Shown: piece after piece, positions 10,969 through 19,240 of the stretch
Position numbering within the stretch: the stretch's first letter is position 1
Layout: every line of letters begins with the position of its first letter
NCBI GenBank assembly: GCA_036925085.1
Contig: JAUPFP010000047.1
Location: 186,001 to 250,000 of the forward strand
Direction: 5' to 3'
Length of the DNA: 64,000 nucleotides
Origin: Brachycybe producta
Lineage: Eukaryota > Arthropoda > Diplopoda > Playtdesmida > Andrognathidae
Notes under the pieces: generated by a model
Told to the model about the DNA's origin: nothing
The model's input: the letters and a program-made list of their open reading frames with translations, nothing else
The model's database searches: none
Made by a program: the position numbers and the translations under genes

Positions 10969-11921
10969 TTAAAGCATAGGTACAGCATGAAGAGTATAAG
11001 TTGGAATTGATTGTCTGGATTGATCTTTCGTCAATGGAACCACATACGTTGATTCAACTTTTGGTTTATCATTTGCCACTTTGAGATATCGTTTTGAGAT
11101 TTGGCTTGTTGCATTTGTAACAGTGGAGCTCCTATCAATAGCCAATTCTGCTGGATTAGTGACGTCCAATTCACTGACATGGCCTCGCTCTGGTTGATAA
11201 ACCATATACCACTTTCCATCAGAACTATGCGATGGGACTTGCAATGATCTAGAACTGATGAGTTGAGATGAATCCTGCAAAAAAAAAGAACAGACGCATT
11301 TTAAATTATTTAAAATATTAAATCAAAAGACAAATGTGTCTATACTGGTTACTAACTATATATTGAGCAGGTGGTGGTACTTCAAAAAGAGGATCTGTCG
11401 AAGGAAACACATCTGGAGTCATTGGAATAGGTTTCGCAATTGGAATCATAATCATCCCAGACGACCTTTGAGTAGTTCTCGCAGGTTCTTCCCAAAGTTG
11501 CTCAGAGGGGCGAAGATAATAACCGAGCTGAAATGGATAATCAGGCCAACACCGTACAAAGTATCATGATAGCATGTTTATTTCATGAGCTGCTGCAACC
11601 ACAATTTCACTTAATTCTTTAATTCTGTTTATTTTTTTGTTGATTAATTTAGATGACGTTATAATATATTCAAAAAGCACTCTGTATTAACATAGAGTAA
11701 ATTTTTTTAACAAAACTTTAGTTTAAAGTTGTGTATTTTGTAATATAAAAATATAAAATAAAATTATCATTTAATACTTACTTTTTGCAGCATTTTTGAT
11801 GTCGAAAACAACAATATTTGCTAAGAAGTGAATTTCTATTCAAACAGCGACAAAGGAGTTGTGGTTGAGTGCATTGCAATGACATCAACAGAATAACAAC
11901 AAAAATTGTCCAATTTTGCAT
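10969..11921 (-). CDS. secreted Cys-framework protein with long tail; frame conflict at intron 1
   Basis: Exon 1 (11921-11782) encodes a signal peptide (MQNWTIFVVILLMSLQC) and the framework C-x-C-x10-CC-x5-CC, ending in phase 2 at GTAAGT like its paralogs. Exon 2 (11527-11357, 171 nt) and exon 3 (11274-10969, stop TAA) are clearly coding in phase 0, Pro- and Ser/Thr-rich, without cysteine. The phase-2 donor does not fit the phase-0 acceptor. A direct join would stop after about 25 codons. Three explanations are possible: a 25-nt micro-exon at 11624-11600 that restores the frame but has weak splice signals; one base missing from the AAAAA run before the donor; or a real frame break. Exons 2 and 3 might also belong to a different transcript. 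Without the conflict the protein would be about 205 residues. Exon 1 is firmly a family member; the rest is provisional. Confidence 0.6.
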
Positions 11922-12914
11922 CCTAATGTATTTTTGATAGACTTAAATTTGTTTGATATGAATTCTACAAAGTGAAATTATTAATGACTCATTTTTGAGA
12001 AGAAACAATTTATATAAGAGGTGGCAATCTTTTTATATTTCTAACTCTCTCGAGGTAAATGTCCGTGAAAACAATTTGTCTTATGTTTTTTTAAAGATTC
12101 ATACAAGTAACCAAAAACACGTTTATACATTTCATTAAACTGTATTTTTTGTTTAAATAAAAAAGGTCATTGTGTGGTTAATATCAAGAAATATTTCTTC
12201 TTCTTTTTTTTTTTTTGCAACTTCATTTTCTAAAAAACTTTTTCTGATCAGTTATGAATTTTATTTTTGTAAAAAATAAGGAAGAAGGGATAAGTTAATT
12301 ATTTATTCTAAAAAAAAGTTTGATAAGGTAATTGTTTACTTAAATAGTTGAGCTATTAAACCTATTATATTGACCTAAAGTTCTACTAAAAGATGTTTTG
12401 TTACAATAATAAAAAAATACATTGATAAAATTTATAGATTGCAAATGAACTGGTTTTAGTAGACTGATTAGAAAGCTAAAATTAACATTTTTTTAATTTT
12501 GAATCCGTGTTTGTAAACATTTTAAGCATCAACTCACAATATAGGGAAAGCGTTTGATGTTTTGACCCAAAAAAAGTTGTATTTATATATTTTTTATTTA
12601 AAATTGTAATTGAAGAAAATATGACTTTAACAATGAACATTTATATTAAATAAAAAATTAACAAAAAAATAAGTTATCAATTCATAACCTTTCATAAAAT
12701 AGTGTGGACCGTGTGTTAATTAAAAATGATCATGTTTTCGTTTTTATGTTAAAGGTGGATTTACACTGGAGGTAATACGTAATGTTATCAACTTTCAATT
12801 ATTTACTGCATTAATAAAATTAAGACTTTGTCAGTCCGTCTGGAACACTGGAAGAAATTTCATAGTTCACTGCCACTTTCTGTTATTTCATTATTTCTTG
12901 TTTTCAACTTTTTG
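11922..12914. other. intergenic, no gene seen
   Basis: AT-rich DNA upstream of the last peptide gene and up to the retrotransposon. A sequence at 12749-12768 (TTAAAGGTGGATTTACACTG) resembles the ends of the TTAA-type MITEs seen later, but I found no partner end. Confidence 0.35.
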
Positions 12915-12918
12915 TTAC
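12915..12918. repeat. target-site duplication, left (TTAC)
   Basis: TTAC directly precedes the 5' LTR; the same four bases follow the 3' LTR at 22509-22512. Confidence 0.85.
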
Positions 12919-13057
12919 TGTAACACCCTGTAAATCGTGATCCCGCCAAAACCATAGCCTGGGGGGTAAACAACTCTCAACCGTCCCTCCCTCCTCTCTG
13001 ACTCACCTTTCTGACTCATGCCCAAGTGGCGGATTGATACATAAAGGACCATGGTCA

Positions 13058-13098
13058 CTTGGACCTGGTTACACCTCGCAGGTGTACACAGGTCCAAG
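13058..13098 (+). promoter_or_regulatory. 19-bp inverted repeat abutting the LTR TATA box
   Basis: The left arm 13058-13076 and right arm 13080-13098 pair at 17 of 19 positions around a CGC loop and end one base before TATAAAAG. The arms are themselves flanked by the direct repeat ATAAAGGACCATG / ATAAAAGGACCATG. It may be a dimeric factor-binding site or a structured transcript start. The same structure is in the 3' LTR. Confidence 0.7.
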
Positions 13099-13099
13099 G

Positions 13100-13107
13100 T
13101 ATAAAAG
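13100..13107 (+). promoter_or_regulatory. LTR TATA box
   Basis: TATAAAAG lies about 180 bp into the 5' LTR, upstream of the polyadenylation signal, as expected for a U3 promoter. Confidence 0.75.
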
Positions 13108-13238
13108 GACCATGTTCCTCTTTGTTCCTCAGTTCTTTCCTTTGCCTGTTTTTGCGATACATTCCAAATCATGGGCCTGAGGATTTCCAGTTAGTATTTT
13201 ACTATTCACCCTTGTATCTGTACTTCTTACAAGGAATG

Positions 13239-13244
13239 AATAAA
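13239..13244 (+). terminator. LTR polyadenylation signal
   Basis: AATAAA lies about 135 bp downstream of the TATA box; it would act in the 3' LTR copy. Confidence 0.65.
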
Positions 13245-13608
13245 AGTGTTGTAATAAGAAGTAGCGTTGTCTCTATGTCTTTATGCTAATAACTTCTCTT
13301 CAGAGGCCGGAGGTTTCATAGGGCAGGAGCTATACGATTCTCAGCAGCTACAACATCTTCTCTAGTCGGAATACCGATGGAGAAGATGTATATCAGCATC
13401 AACCGGAAGAGAGAGAGATGGCCGCCACTCTCCTGCATCGATTTCACCCCCATGCAGAAGAGTGACTACAATCTATCTCCATCCAGCTCTCTCTACAGCT
13501 CGGATCTTCTCTGTGCAGGTGTCATACTGCTCAGAGAAGAAACGAAAAGTAGAAAATGTCATCTAAAGGTTGGTAATAAAATATTGGTTGATGTCAAAAG
13601 CTCACATT

Positions 13609-13626
13609 TGGTGGAGGTGCGGGGTA
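13609..13626 (+). other. putative tRNA primer-binding site
   Basis: TGGTGGAGGTGCGGGGTA begins two bases after the 5' LTR. It opens with TGG, the complement of a tRNA CCA end, and its complement can be read as an acceptor plus T-stem. I do not identify the tRNA. Confidence 0.65.
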
Positions 13627-13724
13627 TAGCTCCATCTGCCTTCTCCGACCTGTAAACAGAAGCCGTCCTTTGTCCTAAGTCTCGTGATTGTGCCTCACGA
13701 GGCTTCGTCCGTCCTTTCTATGTT

Positions 13725-14065
13725 GGAGCCACGTATGGAGACCCTCGATAGCGTCAAAGTCAACCGCGTGGCGCCTGTCTGTAAAACCGCGTATGGAGAC
13801 CCTCGATCACGTCAAAGTCAACCGCGCGGCGTCCTTTGTGTTGGAACCACGTGTGGAGACCCTCGATAGCGTCAAAGTCGACCACGTGGCGCCTTTGTAA
13901 AACCGCGTATGGAGGCCCTCGATCACGTCAAAGCCAACCGCGCGGCGTCCTTTGTGTTGGAACCACGTATGGAGGCCCTCGATAGCGTCAAAGCCAACCG
14001 CGTGGCGCCTTTTTATGTTGGGATCATGTATGGAGGCCCTCGATCACGTCAAAGCCAACCGCATG
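13725..14065 (+). repeat. tandem repeat in retroelement leader, six units of about 60 bp
   Basis: Each unit contains a TATGGAGRCCCTCGAT core then either AGCGTCAAAG or CACGTCAAAG, and CAACCGCGTGGCGCC or a variant. The two types alternate, giving a higher-order period of about 120 bp. The reading frame shifts between units, so it is probably an RNA or DNA element and not protein-coding. Several CACGTG or near-CACGTG sites lie in it. Confidence 0.85.
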
Positions 14066-16054
14066 GTACCGTTTTTGTGGAATCGCGAAAGAGACTTGTG
14101 GCTACACACACCACGTGTCGACCGCGCGATTCTGTGTCCTGTCCTTAGAGACACGTGGGAACGAACTCTTGTCTGCTGACCGCTTAGCACTCGGAAACGT
14201 GGACAACCGTTTGGACACACGTGTTTCCGTCCGTGTTTTTGTATTTCATGTTTCCATTACAATCACCCACTGTCACCTTCACTCTTCTTTAATTTTCAAA
14301 GTGAAACCCACCCCACGTGGGCAACACTTTAAACAAATTCTTCTTACTCTCCGAGAGGAGTTTGCAGTCTCATTATGAGACGAGCAAACAAATCTCATCT
14401 ACTAATCTATCCACCTATTAATAGGCTTTTAAAGGACGTGTGTGTCTTTTAAAATGTCCTATTATCTTCACTCTTCATCTTTAATTTTCAAGCAAGATTC
14501 TCCCTAGCTCTATTTCATTGTTAGGGGGCTTACAAGCTTAAAACACACTTTTTCTAGCCACGTGGGACTTTCTTGTCCCCCCTTTTCTTTGTTCTTTGTT
14601 TTTACACTGGTGTTTCCCTTGGGACCCTCTATGTCCCAAGTCATGTTCTTCAATTTCTTCGTCATCATCACCTCAATGCATCATCACATGAACTTTCTCC
14701 ATTGGACAACACTGAAGCCCGGCCGCCATCTTGGATCGACCGGACACTCTTCAAAAAGCGCCAACGGAGCGGTTTTTCGCTCCATGTGACTCATTGTTGT
14801 ACCTTCTCTCATCTTTTTGTGTTCTCTTCTCTTCTCTTCTCTTCCAGAGGGTTGCACTCACGCGCCCCCTGGCGGAGTTCCTCTTGTTAGAGAAAACTTC
14901 TCTTTTTCTTTGAATTTTCTCTCTTTTTGTGTCTTTCTCCTGGCCACCATAAAAACGTGCCCCGGAGGAACTTTTCAATCATCAATTTTTGGACATTGCA
15001 ATAAACTGAACCGGAAGTGGCCACCTCAGCGCCACCTACGGACTTCTTCATTCTACTCAACATAGTCCCTCACTGGGCACTGACTCTGTCTTTTTCATCC
15101 AGAGCCATCCAGCAGTGAGGACTCAAAATTTCTTCAGCCTGAACATTTCTTCTGGTTCACCAAGCATTTAGCTTGTTGAACACACTTCAATTTCTACACT
15201 GTTTTACTGTTTTAATAAAACTAAATTAAAACTTTTGATGTGCGGGCACCGCACCTAAGTTTTAAACTTTCCAAGTAAAACAGCTTTCTTCTCATGCTTT
15301 CAGGAGAGTTCAGCCATCTTGAACTTCTCCTTTGTTTGTGCATTTAAAAAGTTCAGCCATCTTGAACTTTTTGGTTCTTTGTGTGTTCTTTACACACACA
15401 CTCTTGATTCTAGTTTCCAAGTAAAACTAAAAGTGCGGGCACCGCGCTCTAGCTTTACTCTTCGTATTGCTTTCCTCTTCTTCAGGCAACTGCAATACAC
15501 TTCCATTTCTAATTCACTTTCCGCAGTGCAATCTTGATTGGGTGGTGTACCACGCTCGAGGTTGTATTGTACATCTGCTGTTTCTTTATTGAGGTTTTTG
15601 GAATTCTCGTAACCTCCACGTGGTCGCCAAATACCACGTGTCGAGAGAGATCCTTCCAAAATCTGACGCTCAATAAAGAACTCACGACGCTACACCAGTT
15701 GGGAACCAAAACTCGTCACACGCCCAACTGAGAACACGATCAATACGATACAACCATCACCACACTAACGGAGTGAACGGCCACTTCGTTATACACGTCA
15801 CAAGCTTAGGTAATCTATCGTTACTCAGTGTATAAGAGTACGATAGTGTCGGTTGCCGACAAGCACCAAATTGCCAACGCGCAGTGACATCACCGACCTA
15901 CAACTTCACGAACTGAACGAGTCCCATCATACTGGAACCCGAAAGTATAGCTCAGAGTGTACTCGAGAACCCTCGGAGCTGCACACAACGACTTGGACTT
16001 CGCCGGACTCGTTCGTCACCGCACATTCACATTACACAAGCCACTTCATTAATC
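14066..16054 (+). other. retroelement 5' leader
   Basis: This 2-kb leader precedes the gag start. It contains many CACGTG sites, a perfect YY1-type GCCGCCATCTTGG at 14722-14734, and two copies each of the hairpins AGTTCAGCCATCTTGAACT (about 15308 and 15351) and GCGGGCACCGC (about 15243 and 15436). A TGCAATAAACTGAACCGGAA module at about 14997 recurs after gag near 18123. The many short upstream ATGs would hinder scanning, so spliced or internal initiation is possible. Confidence 0.6.
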
Positions 16055-17806
16055 ATGGCTACCTCACACGACAATACGGGGTCCCTGTCTGATCACCAGG
16101 GTTCGCACGAAGATCTGTTGGAAGTACCCGTGACTACTGATGTGACACCACCGCCGCGGCCGACTGGGGCCGAGTTTGACCACCTGTCACAACAAGTGGC
16201 TGCACTCTCGACTCGTATGTCTCAGTTCATAGACGACCGATTCACGCCGAATCGACCGACTACACCCCGGCGGACAACACGCACACACCGACTTCGCGAC
16301 GATGACTCGGACGCCTCTTCAGCCCCCTATGTTGGCTACAGAGAGCGTCACGATCGTTACGAAAGACATTACACACCGCACACACGTCATCTACCGCGTA
16401 ACCCTGACTGGCAACAACAAGGGCAGTCAGATGATCCGCGTCACAGAGATGAGCGTGCGGAAATACCGATCACGACACGTGCTGATTCTCCTCACTCGCT
16501 TGTCCGGGTTGCACGTAGCGGTCGCCGCTCGACACCCCCGGAACAACAGCCTAGCCAAGGAGCGACACAAGGCACTTCAGTTTACGCGCCACGTTTTCCA
16601 CCGCAAGGGGTAGGTCTGATGCCGGCTGGAATGTCAAACGTCCAGGATGGCATCTATCGACCAACCCCCAGAGAACCCTCCGTGGAAGAATTCAATAAGA
16701 AATACAGTGGTCGCCACCCAGCCGACTCAATCCAAAAATTCAACGGATTGACAGGTTTCCGTCCCTTCCTGGAAGAATTCGAGGAAGTGGCACACCTGTA
16801 CGGTTGGAAAGACCACCACAAGGAGGAATACATCACGGGGTGTTTCACTGGGGCCGCCCGCACGTGGCTGAGTAAACTGAGGTATGAGCTTCAGGACATT
16901 CCTTGGCCAGCACTGAGAGTACAGATGGTAGATACGTTCGGGAAGCCGAACGAACTGGCCATCTTGGAGAAGAAGTATACAGAGATGCTCCAGAAGGAAG
17001 GTGAGAGTACACAAGCTTTCATCTGGGAGTTTATGATACTCGGCGACCGAGTTTACCCGCAACTTGACGATCAGCTGCGTATAAGCCAGTTGCGCCGCGC
17101 TCTACATCCCACCATACAGAACGCCGCGCACCACGCATCTACGACGTCGTTCAAGGACTTCGCAAATGCCGTCCTCAATATGGAGGTGGTCTTGCTGTCC
17201 TTGGATAAATGGCCGACGGAACCAAAACCCGCAGCTGATTCACAGTCGGGTAAAGGAGCATCGAAGACCGACCAGGAGCCGGCGGCAACCGCCAGCCCTA
17301 AAGACAAAACACACCGGTCTAGGCATGATAAAAAGCCTAGTCAGACTGCTGCCACCAATTCAAACCGACACTCTGCAGCGGACACCCAACCGGAGACCAC
17401 TCGCACGTTCGACAAGAGTAAGTCGACGTGTTATAATTGTGGCAAATTGGGGCATTTCGTCCGTGAGTGTCGGCAACCAAAGAAGAAGGTTGCAATCAAG
17501 CAGTTTGGTGAGCCGGTTACCGACTATGACATCAAAGGAGAGGTGCCTGAAACGGATATCATCACCGAAGACGGCATTGAGTTTGCACTGATACGAGTGG
17601 CGGGACAAATCCGCCGGATTCCTCTTCCAGCAGCAGACTCAGCCGCCGGAGCACCTCCTCCTGACACATCCGACAATGACAGCTCTGACCACTCTGAGGA
17701 CATACCAATCAAAGTGCTCGACCGAGCTCCTGCACACAAATGGACCTCGGGCGAGCCGATCAAGTGGCCACCCACGCTGTCAAGAAACCAAACGCGACGA
17801 AAATAA
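16055..17806 (+). CDS. gag: retrotransposon Gag polyprotein with CCHC zinc knuckle
   Basis: The 583-residue frame starts at ATG in a good context (ATCATGG). Residues 1-220 are hydrophilic, Arg/Thr/Pro-rich and probably disordered. Residues about 230-375 match the retrotransposon gag (capsid) pattern: FLEEFEEVAHLYGW, then FTGAARTWLSKL and a helical region ending near LNMEVVLLS. A Lys/Ser/Thr-rich linker leads to a nucleocapsid knuckle C-x2-C-x4-H-x4-C with Cys459, Cys462, His467 and Cys472. After the knuckle there are about 110 acidic/Pro-rich residues and a stop. No D-S/T-G protease motif follows, and no frameshift into pol is visible. The protein should coat and package the element RNA into particles; polymerase must come from elsewhere. 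The frame is intact, fitting a recently active element. Confidence 0.92.
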   Translation: MATSHDNTGSLSDHQGSHEDLLEVPVTTDVTPPPRPTGAEFDHLSQQVAALSTRMSQFIDDRFTPNRPTTPRRTTRTHRLRDDDSDASSAPYVGYRERHDRYERHYTPHTRHLPRNPDWQQQGQSDDPRHRDERAEIPITTRADSPHSLVRVARSGRRSTPPEQQPSQGATQGTSVYAPRFPPQGVGLMPAGMSNVQDGIYRPTPREPSVEEFNKKYSGRHPADSIQKFNGLTGFRPFLEEFEEVAHLYGWKDHHKEEYITGCFTGAARTWLSKLRYELQDIPWPALRVQMVDTFGKPNELAILEKKYTEMLQKEGESTQAFIWEFMILGDRVYPQLDDQLRISQLRRALHPTIQNAAHHASTTSFKDFANAVLNMEVVLLSLDKWPTEPKPAADSQSGKGASKTDQEPAATASPKDKTHRSRHDKKPSQTAATNSNRHSAADTQPETTRTFDKSKSTCYNCGKLGHFVRECRQPKKKVAIKQFGEPVTDYDIKGEVPETDIITEDGIEFALIRVAGQIRRIPLPAADSAAGAPPPDTSDNDSSDHSEDIPIKVLDRAPAHKWTSGEPIKWPPTLSRNQTRRK

Positions 17807-19240
17807 AACAATAATTCACCAGTGTTTATTTCATGACTATGGAAATAAACACCAGCAACCATCAAATATCAACAATAGAAGAGCGGGAGGAATTTGAGAA
17901 TTGTTGTGTTGAGAAACAACTGAGGACAGTTGTCAAGAGGTGGGGGAGGGGATAAAAGGAACCCCCCAACGAATAAACAACCCCACAGCATCAACAACCC
18001 CTCTAAACACTCTCAAATAACTCCCAAAACTCTACAAAATTCACACAACTTTAATTTTTGAAACACTTCTAAACTTTTCAACATGGCCGCCAATATTTAC
18101 ATATTGGCAACCATTTCAAACATGCAATAAACTACACCGGAACCACGTGGCCTTCACAAACAACTGTCAACCACGTGGTACACCTGGGAAAAACGCCGAA
18201 GGCTAGTCAAGGACGTTCAGAAGAAAAATCAAGAGCCATAAAAGGGTCAGCAAAAGAAAAACACCGTGCTCCCCTTTATTATGGACGAACGTCATTGACC
18301 ATGCTGTTGACAGTAGAAGGATAGAAACTTCAAAGAGACAATTGCTCTGGGGGCCAGACCAATGCACTGGGACTTCAAAGAAAAAAACAAACAACAAAAA
18401 CTGCTGGCCATAAACAAATAAAAAAGGAAGAAAATCAGTTTTGAAGATTTTGTGAGAGCGGACACCTTCAATTAAAAAATAAAATTGAAGAACCTGTCAC
18501 CCTCTCAATTAAGATCGAATTGTGGGACACCAACTCCTGCCCCACTCCCCCCTAAAAATAATAACAAACAGCAAGGTACATTAGTAACCTTGCTGACCTA
18601 TTCTTTCCAAAAAAGGCATTAAGGAAAAGAAGGGGAGAAAGTTAATGGGCAACTTCACACCTCGGTGTGAAATAAAATAACGGCCCTTCCCCCTCGAGAT
18701 TCCTTAGTCCTTTTGTTTATCTAAAAATAATAAACAGGACCGACTCTGATAAGAATTAGATCAACACCTCTCACATCTAATATCGGTGGGACAACCCCCA
18801 CCCCCAATAAATAAAGTCGTAAAGAAACCAATTAGAGTAAGGTGTCTTATTCTAAAAGGGGCCGGCCCTTCTAACTTTTAAAATTAAATAAGAAAGTGAC
18901 CAAACTTGGTCAATTACCACTCGATTTGCTCTCTTCAAAGAAGCACTCGTTTTTGTTCATCTCTTTATGCTCGATCTTCTTCAATCATCAAATCTTCAAT
19001 CTACTTCTGTGCCAAGTTCCAAATTTTAATTTCGAACTTCTTCAGTTTTGTTGTCAATCCAAAGCTTGAGTACCACCTTCAAGCCTTTGAACTCACGTGC
19101 AGTGCATCAGGCCTTCAGAACTCTTTGGACCTCTTGAAATAATAACAGAGTGATCGGGGACCGATTTCTGTTATTATTTGGAAGTAACCACCAGCAGCGG
19201 GACTTTTGAAAAAGTAAGAACTTTCTAACTCTTAAGAAAT
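17807..19240 (+). other. hairpin-rich spacer between gag and ORF2
   Basis: No long ORF and no pol remnant is seen. Perfect short stem-loops recur: 17916-17933 (7 bp), 18466-18490 (8 bp), 18569-18595 (9 bp), 18654-18671 (8 bp), 18897-18912 (7 bp) and the large one at 19137-19179. A GGGCCGGCCC palindrome is at 18859-18868. Two CCACGTGG palindromes lie at 18143-18150 and 18171-18178. AATAAA-like signals at about 17842, 17971 and 18125 could end a gag-only transcript. The pyrimidine-rich run before CTTCTTCAG at about 19046 is a possible splice acceptor for an ORF2 message. Confidence 0.6.
19137..19179 (+). promoter_or_regulatory. strong stem-loop 61 nt before ORF2
   Basis: AAATAATAACAGA at 19137-19149 pairs perfectly with TCTGTTATTATTT at 19167-19179. 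Inside it ATCGG (19153-19157) pairs with CCGAT (19161-19165) around GGA. The two-part stem directly upstream of the ORF2 ATG suggests a translation or packaging element; its role is inferred only from position. Confidence 0.65.

Larger units (their letters stand above)
12919..13606 (+). repeat. 5' LTR, 688 bp
   Basis: It starts TGTAACACCC and ends AGCTCACA. I compared it by eye with 21821-22508 and saw no difference. It carries a TATA box, a strong inverted repeat just upstream of it, and an AATAAA signal, so the U3-R-U5 order can be placed approximately. ORFs read inside it occur in both copies and look incidental. Confidence 0.95.

Noticed and set aside
12915..13289. ORFs on both strands inside the LTRs (for example the 85-codon minus frame, repeated at 21730-22074)
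   Set aside because: Present in both LTR copies, overlap promoter and polyadenylation signals, and show no domain or composition of a protein.
13725..14065. CRISPR-like array
   Set aside because: Units are directly adjacent variants of one 60-bp repeat without unique spacers, in an animal retroelement.
13725..14148. Repetitive frames reading METLDSVKVNRVAP-like units
   Set aside because: The frame shifts between the 60-bp units and no start or end is shared; better explained as a non-coding tandem repeat.
17807..19240. Search for pol (protease, reverse transcriptase, integrase) remnants after gag
   Set aside because: No frame of useful length and no recognisable motif in either strand; the spacer is hairpin-rich and non-coding.
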